A stretch of 64,000 bases of DNA. Origin: SG8-41 sp035649495 (lineage in GTDB: Bacteria; Pseudomonadota; Gammaproteobacteria; Burkholderiales; SG8-41). The position numbers and the translations under genes are program-made. The number at the start of each line of letters is the position of its first letter. Position 1 is the first letter of the stretch. Location: assembly GCA_035649495.1 (NCBI GenBank), contig DASRJL010000041.1, positions 30,949-94,948 of the forward strand. Direction: 5' to 3'. The notes beneath the pieces are model-generated. The model was given only the letters and a program-made list of their open reading frames with translations, was not told the DNA's origin and did not search any database. Positions 1 to 7,666 of the stretch are shown in pieces.

Positions 1-1
1 G

Positions 2-775
2 GGCGCCAGGGCGGGCGACAGGGTCGTGTTGATCGCGCCGCAGGGGCAGGTCACGCCGGCCGGGCTGCTGCCGCGGATGCGGCAATTCACGGTGGTGGGT
101 GTCTTCCAGGTGGATCACTTCGAGTTCGATTCCGGCCTGGCGATGATCCACATCGAGGATGCGCAGAAGCTGTTTCTTTTCGATACCGCCGTGACCGGCG
201 TGCGGCTGCGCCTGAAGGACCTGTTCGAGGCGAAGAACGTGGCGAGCAACCTGGTGCGTTTCCTGGGGCCCGATTTCTACGCCACCGACTGGACCCGGCA
301 GAACGCGACGTTCTTCCGCGCGGTGGAGATCGAGAAGCGGATGATGTTCCTGATCGTGGCGCTCATCATCGTAGTGGCCGCGTTCAACATCGTCTCCAGC
401 CTGATGATGGCGGTGAAGGACAAGAACGCGGACATCGCCATACTGCGCACGCTCGGCGCGAGCCCGGGAGGGATCACGAAGATCTTCCTGATACAGGGCA
501 CCATGATCGCGCTGCTCGGCACCCTGCTCGGGCTCGCGGGCGGAATCTCCCTTGCGCTCAACGTCGAGACGGTGGTGCCGGTGATCGAGAACGTGCTGGG
601 GTTCAAGTTTCTCTCCAAGGACGTCTACCAGATCACCGATCTGCCCTCGGAGCTGCGGATGGCGGACGTCGTGTCGACCGCGACCGTTTCATTTTTGATG
701 ACGCTCGTCGCGACGATTTACCCCAGCTGGCGAGCGGCGAAAGTGAATCCGGCCGAGGCGCTCCGCTACGAGTGA
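2..775 (+). CDS. lolC: LolC/LolE-family lipoprotein-release permease, 3' part
   Basis: C-terminal ~257 residues of the inner-membrane permease of the LolCDE exporter, which detaches outer-membrane lipoproteins and hands them to LolA. The 5' end lies left of the window; the frame is open from base 2, so the GTG at 26 is not a real start. Visible are part of the periplasmic domain, a transmembrane segment around MMFLIVALIIVVAAF, a second around GTMIALLGTLLGLAGG, a third near VSFLMTLVATIYP, and the tail NPAEALRYE typical of FtsX-like permeases. lolD follows after 83 bases filled with repeats. LolC versus LolE cannot be told from this half. Confidence 0.85.
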   Translation, partial: GARAGDRVVLIAPQGQVTPAGLLPRMRQFTVVGVFQVDHFEFDSGLAMIHIEDAQKLFLFDTAVTGVRLRLKDLFEAKNVASNLVRFLGPDFYATDWTRQNATFFRAVEIEKRMMFLIVALIIVVAAFNIVSSLMMAVKDKNADIAILRTLGASPGGITKIFLIQGTMIALLGTLLGLAGGISLALNVETVVPVIENVLGFKFLSKDVYQITDLPSELRMADVVSTATVSFLMTLVATIYPSWRAAKVNPAEALRYE

Positions 776-793
776 CCAGTGACCAGTGACCAG
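772..793. repeat. heptamer array GTGACCA x3
   Basis: Three tandem copies of GTGACCA directly after the lolC stop (the stop TGA is part of the array). The same heptamer, or its complement TGGTCAC, forms arrays at 3139-3364 and 15517-15569. Confidence 0.85.
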
Positions 794-810
794 AAACAAT
801 CTAAAGGAGC

Positions 811-850
811 TCCCTCTCCCCGACTCTGGGGAGAGGGCTGGGGTGAGGGG
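811..850. repeat. REP-like palindromic element CCCTCTCCCC..GGGGAGAGGG
   Basis: Palindrome of CCCTCTCCCC and GGGGAGAGGG followed by ctggGGTGAGGGG. Related copies lie at 4211-4252, 4298-4337 and 25770-25822. It sits between lolC and lolD, directly upstream of the lolD GTG start, so it is probably transcribed within the operon. Confidence 0.8.
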
Positions 851-858
851 CGACGAGA

Positions 859-1557
859 GTGACGAGTGACGAAGCCAAAGGCGCGCCCGTAATCTCGTGC
901 CGCGGGCTCTCCAAGGTCTTCTGGTCCGGCGCGGTGGAGGTGCCCGTGCTGCTGGGCGTGGATCTCGACGTCGGGGCGGGAGAGCGCGTGGCGATCGTCG
1001 GGGCTTCGGGCTCGGGAAAGAGCACGCTGCTGCATCTCCTCGGCGGGCTCGACGCGGGGACTTCGGGCGAGGTCCGCGTGCAGGGGCGCGACCTGGGGAG
1101 CCAGAGCGAGTCGGAGCGGGGCCACATGCGCAATCGCGCGCTCGGCTTCGTCTATCAGTTTCATCACCTGCTGCCGGAATTCTCGGCGCAGGAGAACGTG
1201 GCGATGCCGCTCCTCATCCGGCGAGTCGCCAGGGACGAGGCTGCCGCCGCCGCGGCGGAGTTGCTGAGCCAGGTCGGGCTCGGACACCGCCTCACCCACC
1301 GGCCGGGGGAGCTCTCGGGCGGCGAGCGCCAGCGCGCGGCGCTCGCCCGCGCCCTCGTCACCCGCCCGGCGTGCGTGCTCGCGGACGAGCCTACGGGCAA
1401 CCTCGACCGCCAGAACGCCGAGGCGGTGTTCGAGTTGATGCTGGACCTGAACCGCAAGAGCGGAACGAGCCTGGTGGTCGTGACGCACGATATGCAGATC
1501 GCGGGGAGGGCGGATCGGGTGCTGCGGCTGGTGGACGGGGTGCTGCAGGCGGGTTAA
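859..1557 (+). CDS. lolD: LolD, ATPase of the lipoprotein-release ABC transporter
   Basis: Cytoplasmic ATPase powering lipoprotein extraction by LolCDE. 232 residues, the usual length. Walker A GASGSGKST is at residues 48-56, the Q-loop in FVYQFHHLLPEF near 98-108, ABC signature LSGGERQR at 152-159, Walker B with ACVLADEPTGNLD at 171-183, and the H-loop in VVVTHD. The start is a GTG at 859, just past the REP-like element; no better ATG exists upstream. It lies in the same direction as the preceding LolC/E permease and is probably in the same operon. Confidence 0.95.
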   Translation: MTSDEAKGAPVISCRGLSKVFWSGAVEVPVLLGVDLDVGAGERVAIVGASGSGKSTLLHLLGGLDAGTSGEVRVQGRDLGSQSESERGHMRNRALGFVYQFHHLLPEFSAQENVAMPLLIRRVARDEAAAAAAELLSQVGLGHRLTHRPGELSGGERQRAALARALVTRPACVLADEPTGNLDRQNAEAVFELMLDLNRKSGTSLVVVTHDMQIAGRADRVLRLVDGVLQAG

Positions 1558-1563
1558 CGAGAA

Positions 1564-1632
1564 GTCATCCCCGCGAAGGCGGGGATCCATTTCTAGTTGA
1601 ATCGCCTAGATTCCCGTTTTCACGGGAATGAC
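1564..1632. repeat. inverted pair of GTCATCCCCGCGAAG-type palindromes
   Basis: 1564-1588 is a palindrome GTCATCCCCGCG..GGCGGGGATCC; 1609-1632 is an inverted relative GATTCCCG..CGGGAATGAC. Together they form a ~70-base inverted structure. This sequence type (GTCATTCCCGCGAAAGCGGG) is a widespread dispersed repeat in proteobacteria. Here it supplies the stop codon and last ~20 codons of the minus-strand gene ending at 1565. Confidence 0.85.
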
Positions 1633-1939
1633 GATCTATGCGAAGCACGCCGGACTGCGTCAGCTCCTCGTAGAGGCTCGCGTCCTGTAGGGCGTTCTGC
1701 AGGAGAAAGCCCGGGGCGGCGCGCTTGATGAGGCGTGGTGCGATGAAGCCAACGCCGATCACCGCAAAGCCGGTGTAAATCCACCCGATCAAAGCCAGCG
1801 CGACGCCGGCGCCGAGCACCGGCATCACGACGAACGGCAGGAGCAGCCGTGCAGAGAGTATCCGGGCCGCAGCCTGCCGGTCGAAATCCACTCTGATTTC
1901 GCCGTTCCGGTAGGCTGTCACGAAGTCGGAGTGCGTCAT
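1565..1939 (-). CDS. small two-helix membrane protein, C-terminus formed by a repeat
   Basis: 124 residues, function not recognised. Residues ~1-30 are soluble; residues ~31-72 hold two hydrophobic helices (ARLLLPFVVMPVLGAGVALA and the following GWIYTGFAVIGVGFIAP). The last ~22 residues (from RHSRENGN on) are a translation of the dispersed palindromic repeat, so the original C-terminus was probably replaced when the repeat inserted. The ATG overlaps the last bases of the upstream AlkA-like gene, which suggests co-transcription with it and with the DUF2062 gene. Confidence 0.6.
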   Translation of the reverse strand: MTHSDFVTAYRNGEIRVDFDRQAAARILSARLLLPFVVMPVLGAGVALALIGWIYTGFAVIGVGFIAPRLIKRAAPGFLLQNALQDASLYEELTQSGVLRIDRHSRENGNLGDSTRNGSPPSRG

Positions 1940-2577
1940 GCTTCATCCGGGCCGCCGTTTGGCAACGCCACCGGCACCGCATCCAGGCTGCGCCACATGT
2001 ACCACGCGGCCACCGAGCGCCACGGCGCCCACGTGGCGCCGATGCGGCGCATGCGCGCCTCTGAGAGCGCGCGCCCCCGGCCGTAATTGAGCCGCATCGC
2101 ACGCTGAATCCCGAGGTCGGCGAGCGGCAGCACGTCCGGGCGTCCAAGGTAGAAGATCAGGAAGACTTCCGCGGTCCAGCGCCCGATGCCTTTTACCTGC
2201 GTCAGCTGCGCGATGAGGGTTTCGTCGTCGAGCTCTCGCCAGCCCGCCGGATCGAGCGAGCCGTCGGCGAAGCGGACAGCGAGGTCCTTGAGGTAGGCCG
2301 TCTTCTGCGTCGACAGTCCGCACGCGCGCAGGGAGGGGCGGCGACAGCTGCATACCGCGGCGGGCGTCACCACGCCCAGGCGGGCGGAGAACTTGCTCCA
2401 GACGCTGCTCGCCGCCTTGACCGAGATCTGCTGGCCGACGATCGCGCGCGAGAGCGTCTGGAAGGCGTCGCCGCGACTGCCCACCGCCAATACCGGGCAG
2501 CGCTCGATCAGCGGCGCGAATACGGGGTCGCGGGCTGCGAGCGCCCGGATTGCCTCCGCCCAGTAGGAGGGCGTCAT
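1936..2577 (-). CDS. DNA-3-methyladenine glycosylase II-like (HhH-GPD)
   Basis: Base-excision glycosylase of the AlkA/HhH-GPD superfamily, expected to remove alkylated purines. 213 residues. Seen: the AIVGQQISVKAA segment, the helix-hairpin-helix LTQVKGIGRWTAEVFLIF, and downstream PLADLGIQRAM carrying the catalytic Asp. The start at 2577 is chosen because its ATG overlaps the DUF2062 stop as ATGA; an upstream in-frame ATG at 2640 would give a 21-residue Arg/Pro-rich extension unlike the family. It lacks the N-terminal AlkA domain of E. coli, so it is the short form common in proteobacteria. Confidence 0.88.
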   Translation of the reverse strand: MTPSYWAEAIRALAARDPVFAPLIERCPVLAVGSRGDAFQTLSRAIVGQQISVKAASSVWSKFSARLGVVTPAAVCSCRRPSLRACGLSTQKTAYLKDLAVRFADGSLDPAGWRELDDETLIAQLTQVKGIGRWTAEVFLIFYLGRPDVLPLADLGIQRAMRLNYGRGRALSEARMRRIGATWAPWRSVAAWYMWRSLDAVPVALPNGGPDEA

Positions 2578-3134
2578 GGCGCGCGGGCGCTCCGGGCGCG
2601 CGCGCGCCGCTGCCACGCACAACGCACATACAGGCGCCACACATGGTCAGTGACGATGTAGCCGACTACGGCAAGCAGCAGCGCGAGCAGCGGCAGGCCG
2701 GCCAGGAGCGGTTTGCCGACGCTCGCCAGGAAATGGAACAAGGCGGGCAGCCACTCGCTCGGGCTCTTGTCGGAGAGGCCGAGCATCGGGCGGGCGATGC
2801 GGCCGATCCGCTGGTGAAGAACCAGGTCGCCGAGCGCCCACGCCGCGACGTAGAGCGGGACGACGGTAAACGGGTTGGAGTAGAGCGTCACCAGCACCGA
2901 TATGGGCAGGTTCACGCGGAAGACGATTGCCAGCAGGGCGCCGGCGGCGAACTGGACCGGGTTGCTGCCGGGAATCAGCCCGGCGAAAAGACCCACCGCG
3001 ACGCCGCCCGCGACCGACTTGCGGTGCAGATGCCACAGATTGTGATGCTGCAGGCGAGGACCGAACCGCGCGACGTGGCGGTTCTCCCTGATCGATTCGT
3101 GCTCGGGCAGGAAGCGGCGGAGGAACTTGCGCAT
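2574..3134 (-). CDS. DUF2062 membrane protein
   Basis: 186 residues matching the DUF2062 family of small integral membrane proteins of unknown role. Seen: a basic N-terminus, SVAGGVAVGLFAGLIPGSN, a hydrophobic helix LPISVLVTLYSNPFTVVPLY with the conserved NP, and a long C-terminal helix LLAGLPLLALLLAVVGYIV. It is the first gene of a three-gene minus-strand unit with the AlkA-like glycosylase and the small membrane protein, linked by overlapping codons. The upstream sequence is a repeat array. Confidence 0.85.
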   Translation of the reverse strand: MRKFLRRFLPEHESIRENRHVARFGPRLQHHNLWHLHRKSVAGGVAVGLFAGLIPGSNPVQFAAGALLAIVFRVNLPISVLVTLYSNPFTVVPLYVAAWALGDLVLHQRIGRIARPMLGLSDKSPSEWLPALFHFLASVGKPLLAGLPLLALLLAVVGYIVTDHVWRLYVRCAWQRRARARSARAP

Positions 3135-3138
3135 GGTA

Positions 3139-3364
3139 CGGTGACCGGTGACCCGTAACCGGTAGCTCAGTGACCGGTGACCCGTGATCGGTAACCGGTC
3201 AGGGGGAAAGTGGTCAACGATCGATACTTCAGAGAAGCAGCAAAGGGTCCGCGCCGTACGACGCGGATCGGGCGAACAGGTGCCCGGATCTCGTTACAGA
3301 ACATCGTGACCAGCAACCAGGGTGTTACTGGTCACTGGTCACGGGTCACGGGTCACTGGTCACA
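3139..3364. repeat. inverted heptamer arrays flanking ~130 bases
   Basis: 3139-3200 contains GTGACCGGTGACCCGTAACC-type units twice. 3328-3364 contains the complementary ACTGGTCACTGGTCACGGG-type units, ending in the stop region of the HD gene. The ~130 bases between hold no convincing gene. The arrays are the same family as at 772 and 15517 but diverged (ACCGGTG, ACGGGTC variants). Confidence 0.75.
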
Positions 3365-4169
3365 GATACCGAGTGGGCCAGTTGATCGTGCGCCACATGT
3401 GCGCGACGGGGCTGCCGTCGAAGCCCAGGCCTTCCTTCGGCTGCTTGAAGTTGCGCCCGACGATGTCCGTGAATTCCTCCAGGTCCACCTTCACGTTCTT
3501 GTCGAAGGCGTAGAGGTCGTTGAGGGTGATCAGGCGCGACGACATGTACCACTTGTGATCGCGGGCTTCGTGGTAAGCCTGGTGGATGAAGGGCTCGGGT
3601 GAATAGTCCTCGCCGAACAGCTTCTTGTATGTCTCGGGATATTCGTAGCCGGCGGACTCGTCCGGAAAGAACCGCAGGGCCTGGTGATACTTGATGGCCC
3701 AGGCCACCTCGGGGTCCACGTAGGGCTCCACGAGCTGGGCGCTCCAGTAGCCGTGATCGGCGCGGATGAAGGCGGAATTGGCGATGTCGTGCAGCAGGCA
3801 GGCGAGCACGATTTTCTCGCTCTCACCGCGCTTCTGCGCCAGCCGGGCGCTTTGCATCAGGTGCTGCGTGTTGCCGAGCCCGAACCGGAGCTTGAAGAAG
3901 TCGAACAGCGTCGGCTTGTCGGGCATCTTCGGCAGCCGCTTGTCGGGGCCCATGATGTAGAGCTTGCCTTCCTTGCGCGGATTCACCGCGGGCTCGCGCG
4001 GATCGCGTTCGCCGGAGGTGTAGATCGATGCTTTCACTACAATGCGGTCCTCGGCATCCGGGTCGTACGTCGCCCGCTCGAGTTCTTCCATCAATGCATG
4101 CTCGGCTGCTTCGGCTTTCTGGTATGAGTTCATGTGCGGCCCGTAGTGGTTGATCTTGCGGGGGATCAT
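3360..4169 (-). CDS. HD-domain phosphohydrolase-like protein
   Basis: 269 residues. An HD metal site is visible: QHLMQSARLA near residue 103, then CLLHDIAN near 125-132, then HGYWSAQLV and IKYHQALRFF, giving the H...HD...H...H ligand pattern. Spacing and the HGYWSA/KYHQ segments resemble the PhnZ/inositol-oxygenase-like branch rather than HD-GYP proteins; substrate unknown. ATG 4169 gives the listed protein; an internal ATG 36 bases on (MNSYQKAE) is equally possible. The gene stands alone between two repeat clusters. Confidence 0.75.
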   Translation of the reverse strand: MIPRKINHYGPHMNSYQKAEAAEHALMEELERATYDPDAEDRIVVKASIYTSGERDPREPAVNPRKEGKLYIMGPDKRLPKMPDKPTLFDFFKLRFGLGNTQHLMQSARLAQKRGESEKIVLACLLHDIANSAFIRADHGYWSAQLVEPYVDPEVAWAIKYHQALRFFPDESAGYEYPETYKKLFGEDYSPEPFIHQAYHEARDHKWYMSSRLITLNDLYAFDKNVKVDLEEFTDIVGRNFKQPKEGLGFDGSPVAHMWRTINWPTRYL

Positions 4170-4210
4170 CGACCGGCGGTCAGCCGGCTGTCAAGCACGG
4201 GTGAGAACAC

Positions 4211-4337
4211 CCCCTCGCCCCGTGCAAACGGGGAGAGGGTTGGGGTGAGGGGCAAGAAGCGCTTGGCTCTTGCACGGAAAGCGCTGTTCTCGCGTTTCCC
4301 CTCACCCTAGCCCTCTCCCCCGAACTGGGGGAGAGGG
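4211..4337. repeat. two REP-like palindromes in opposite orientation
   Basis: 4211-4252 (CCCCTCGCCCC..GGGGAGAGGG..GGGGTGAGGGG) and 4298-4337 (CCCCTCACCC..CCCTCTCCCCC..GGGGGAGAGGG) are inverted copies of the element at 811-850, separated by ~45 bases. The pair fills the space between the HD gene and comEC, which diverge. Confidence 0.85.
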
Positions 4338-4422
4338 AATCTTGTGATGGATTCCCGGCTTCGCGTCTAGTCCATAAGTAAGACCCCGTCCTCCCAGCCC
4401 TGCATCGTGCGTTGCACTCCTG

Positions 4423-6816
4423 ATGCGCCTCAACATCGTGTTGTTTGCCGGTGGGATATGGCTATTGCAGCAGCAGGCAGAATTGCCCGATACCCGGACG
4501 CTTCTGGTGCTGGTTGCGCTGTGCTGCGCGGCTTTCCTTCCGGTGCGCTCCGGGCCGGTCGTCCTGCGTGTGCGGCAGACCGTCGTGCTTGCCGCGTGCT
4601 GCGCCGCCGGATACGCGTGGGCCGCGGTGATGGCAGGCGTGCGCCTGTCGGACAGCCTGCCGGCCGAGTGGGAAGGGCACGACATCCGCATCGAGGGGGT
4701 GATCGCCGGGCTCCCGCAGCCGTCCGAACGCAGCGTCCGCTTCGAGTTCGACGTCGAGCGCGTGCTGACCACGGGCGCCGTGGTGCCGGAGCATATCGTG
4801 TTGTCGTGGTGGGGCAGTCCCGACCGGGAGAACAAGCCCGCAACGCTGCCGGATCTTTCGCCCGGCGAGCGCTGGCAACTGACCGTGCGCTTGCGCCGGC
4901 CGCGCGGCCTGGCCAATCCGCACGGCTTCGATTACGAGGCCTGGCTGCTGGAGCGCAACCTTCGCGCCACCGGGCAGGTGCGCGCCCGGACCGGCAGCAC
5001 TCGGCTGGCGACCATGGTGCACCGGCCGCAATACTGGATCGAGCGCGCGCGCGGGATCCTGCGCGCCCGGATACTGGCCGCGCTCCCCGAGCGGCCGTAC
5101 GCAGGCGTGCTGGTGGCGCTCGCCGTCGGCGATCAGCGCGCGATTCCGCTCGACCAGTGGCAGGTCTACACGCGCACCGGCGTCAATCACCTGATGAGTA
5201 TCTCCGGGCTCCATGTCACCATGGTGTCAGGCCTGGTTTTCGCGCTGGCTTACGGCCTTTGGCGGCGCTCCCCGCGCGTGACGACCCGGTTGCCCGCGGT
5301 GAAGGCGGCGGCGATTGCCGGCTTGGCGGCCGCGTTCGGCTACGCGCTCCTCGCCGGGTTCGCCGTGCCGGCGCAGCGCACGGTGTACATGCTGTTCGTG
5401 GTCGCTGCGGCGGTATGGCTGGGCGTACTGGAGTCGTCTTCCGTGGTGCTTGCCACCGCGCTGCTGATCGTCCTCCTGATCGACCCGTGGGCGGTGCTGG
5501 CGCCCGGGTTCTGGCTCTCGTTCGGCGCGGTCGGGATCATCATGCTCGTCAGCAACGGACGGGTCGGCCGGCCCCACTGGCTGACGACCTGGGTGCGCGT
5601 TCAGCTCGCGGTCACGCTCGCCATGATCCCCGTGCTGCTCGCGGTATTCCAGCAGGTATCCGTGGTATCGCCCCTCGCCAACGCCCTCGCGATTCCCGCG
5701 GTCGGGCTGGGGGTGGTGCCGCTTACCTTGCTCGGGATGGTCCTTCCGTTCGATTGGGTCCTTGTGCTCGCGCACCAGCTGATGAGCTGGTGCACGTGGT
5801 TTCTCGAGTGGCTCTCCAACCTCGACGCGGCGGTGTGGGAGCAGCGCGCCCCGCCGCCGTGGGCGGTCGCGGCGGGGATCTGCGGCGTGTTGCTCCTGCT
5901 CGCGCCGCGCGGGTTTCCCGGGCGGTGGCTGGGCGCGGCGGGCCTGGTCCCGCTTTTCGCGGTGGCGCCCTCCGCGCTCGAGCCCGGCGCGCTGCAGGTA
6001 ACGGTGCTCGACGTGGGGCAGGGAGGCGCCACCGTCGTGCGGACCTCCAACCACGCGCTGCTCTACGACGCGGGCCCCGCATACGGTCCGCAGGCCGATA
6101 GCGGCAACCGGGCGATCGTGCCCTTCCTCCGCGCCGCGGGCATAACGCGTCTCAACGCCATGATCGTCAGCCACGATCACGCCGACCATAGCGGTGGGGC
6201 GGCTTCGGTGCTGCAGGTCGTGCCCGCCGACTGGCTCCTCACTTCGCTGCCCGACCTCGACCCGTTATTGCTGCAAGCGGACGACAACGTACGCTGTCTT
6301 GCCGGGCAGCGCTGGGAATGGGACGGCGTGCGGTTCGAGATCATCCATCCCCCGCTCCCGGATTACGACAATCCGGCGCTGCGCGTGCACGACCGCAACT
6401 GCGTGCTCATGATTTCCGGGCCCGGCGCGCGAGTCCTGCTGCCCGGCGACATCGAGACTCGTTCCGAATGGGCGCTGGCGGCAACGCATGGCGATGCGCT
6501 CAATGCGGACGTACTCCTCGCTCCGCACCACGGGAGCAGGAGTTCCTCGACTTCAGTGTTCCTGGAGGCGGTGCAGCCGCGATTGGTCATTTTTCCCGTC
6601 GGTTATCGGAACCGCTTCCGGCATCCGCACGAGGAAGTCCTGGCGCGCTACGAAGCGCTCGGGAGCAGGATCTTTCGCACCGACCGCGATGGCGCACTCA
6701 CGCTGCGTATCGGGGCTGAAGGCGGAATAGAAGTGATCCCTTATCGCTCGGTATACCGCCGCTACTGGCAGACGCAGATGGACGCAGACCCGGTCCCCGA
6801 TCCGGAGCAATTCTGA
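4423..6816 (+). CDS. comEC: ComEC/Rec2 DNA-uptake channel
   Basis: Inner-membrane channel of natural transformation, moving single-stranded DNA into the cytoplasm. 797 residues, full family length. Order: N-terminal helices, DUF4131-type OB region (residues ~30-190), the Competence domain with SISGLHVTM near 258-266 and many helices to ~530, then a metallo-beta-lactamase-like domain with VSHDHADHSGG near 582-592 and LLAPHHGSRSS near 700. Both Zn-binding signatures look intact, so the nuclease-like domain may be active. ATG 4423 is the first start. No other competence gene is in the window. Confidence 0.95.
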   Translation: MRLNIVLFAGGIWLLQQQAELPDTRTLLVLVALCCAAFLPVRSGPVVLRVRQTVVLAACCAAGYAWAAVMAGVRLSDSLPAEWEGHDIRIEGVIAGLPQPSERSVRFEFDVERVLTTGAVVPEHIVLSWWGSPDRENKPATLPDLSPGERWQLTVRLRRPRGLANPHGFDYEAWLLERNLRATGQVRARTGSTRLATMVHRPQYWIERARGILRARILAALPERPYAGVLVALAVGDQRAIPLDQWQVYTRTGVNHLMSISGLHVTMVSGLVFALAYGLWRRSPRVTTRLPAVKAAAIAGLAAAFGYALLAGFAVPAQRTVYMLFVVAAAVWLGVLESSSVVLATALLIVLLIDPWAVLAPGFWLSFGAVGIIMLVSNGRVGRPHWLTTWVRVQLAVTLAMIPVLLAVFQQVSVVSPLANALAIPAVGLGVVPLTLLGMVLPFDWVLVLAHQLMSWCTWFLEWLSNLDAAVWEQRAPPPWAVAAGICGVLLLLAPRGFPGRWLGAAGLVPLFAVAPSALEPGALQVTVLDVGQGGATVVRTSNHALLYDAGPAYGPQADSGNRAIVPFLRAAGITRLNAMIVSHDHADHSGGAASVLQVVPADWLLTSLPDLDPLLLQADDNVRCLAGQRWEWDGVRFEIIHPPLPDYDNPALRVHDRNCVLMISGPGARVLLPGDIETRSEWALAATHGDALNADVLLAPHHGSRSSSTSVFLEAVQPRLVIFPVGYRNRFRHPHEEVLARYEALGSRIFRTDRDGALTLRIGAEGGIEVIPYRSVYRRYWQTQMDADPVPDPEQF

Positions 6817-6836
6817 GTGGCGGGGCGCCTGCCCTT

Positions 6837-6865
6837 TGACGCCTGACCCCTGACGGGTGGTCAGG
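6837..6865. repeat. TGACGCCTGACCCC-type repeat
   Basis: Units of TGACGCC, TGACCCC and TGACGGG followed by their complement GGTCAGG. Related to the block at 16383-16524. It lies between comEC and the convergent tag gene and could act as a stem between them; no T-run follows. Confidence 0.7.
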
Positions 6866-6876
6866 TCGGCTGACTC

Positions 6877-7440
6877 TCACTTGAGCTTGGGATAACGAAA
6901 GCACGTGACGAGATGATCATTCACCATGCCCGTTGCCTGCATGAACGCGTAGCAGATGGTCGAGCCGACGAAGCGGAAGCCGCGCCTCTTGAGATCCTTG
7001 CTCATCGCGTCGGACTCGCGTGATGTGGCGGGAACCTGCTTTCGCGAACGCCACCGGTTGAGCTTCGGCTTGTGGTCCACGAACCGCCAGATGTATTCGT
7101 CGAAGCTCCCGAACTCTTTCTGCAATGCGAGAAATGCCTGCGCGTTGCTGATGGCCGAGTCGATCTTGAGCCGATTCCGGACGATCCCGGGATTTTTCAT
7201 CAGCGTGCCAACCTCTTTCTTGCCGAAACGGGCGACGGCACGTGGATCGAATCGGGCAAAAGCCTTGCGATAGGCGGCCCGCTTTCTGAGTATGGTGTCC
7301 CAGCTCAACCCCGCCTGGGCGCCTTCGAGGATCAGGAATTCGAAGAAGCGCCGGTCGTCGTGTACCGGTACACCCCATTCGGTGTCGTGGTAGGCGGCTT
7401 GAAGCGCGTTGCCATCGGCCCAGGCGCAGCGTTTTTTCAT
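6877..7440 (-). CDS. tag: DNA-3-methyladenine glycosylase I
   Basis: Removes 3-methyladenine from alkylated DNA. The start at 7440 gives MKKRCAWADG and 187 residues, matching the family; an in-frame ATG at 7479 would add 13 atypical residues. The four zinc ligands known from E. coli Tag are present: Cys in KKRCAW, His in YHDTEWG, and His and Cys in NDHLVTCFRY. The core FFEFLILEGAQAGLSWDTIL is also typical. This is the second alkylation-repair glycosylase in 5 kb, but from an unrelated operon. Confidence 0.93.
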   Translation of the reverse strand: MKKRCAWADGNALQAAYHDTEWGVPVHDDRRFFEFLILEGAQAGLSWDTILRKRAAYRKAFARFDPRAVARFGKKEVGTLMKNPGIVRNRLKIDSAISNAQAFLALQKEFGSFDEYIWRFVDHKPKLNRWRSRKQVPATSRESDAMSKDLKRRGFRFVGSTICYAFMQATGMVNDHLVTCFRYPKLK

Positions 7441-7483
7441 TTCGGCATTGTACTTAATGCGGGCGCCCTTCAACTTCATCTAG

Positions 7484-7589
7484 CCACGGACCCACACGGA
7501 AGGGCACGGACGTTCAAGCTTGTGACCACCCCGACACGGGAGGGCGGTGATGTCCAGCCTTGTCCGTGTGTTTCCGTGTGATTCCGTGG
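7484..7589. repeat. long inverted repeat CCACGGACCCACACGG / CCGTGTGATTCCGTGG
   Basis: 7484-7512 (CCACGGACCCACACGGAAGG) and 7562-7589 (CCGTGTGTTTCCGTGTGATT then CCGTGG) are imperfect inverted copies around a ~50-base centre. It lies between the divergent tag and relA genes. The sequence resembles a dispersed repeat seen between genes in other environmental bacteria; no ORF inside. Confidence 0.75.
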
Positions 7590-7666
7590 CCAAAGCCTTT
7601 TCTGCAACAAAAAAAGCCGGACAAGCCCCACGGCGAGCACTAGTCCCAATCGTATAATCACGGATC

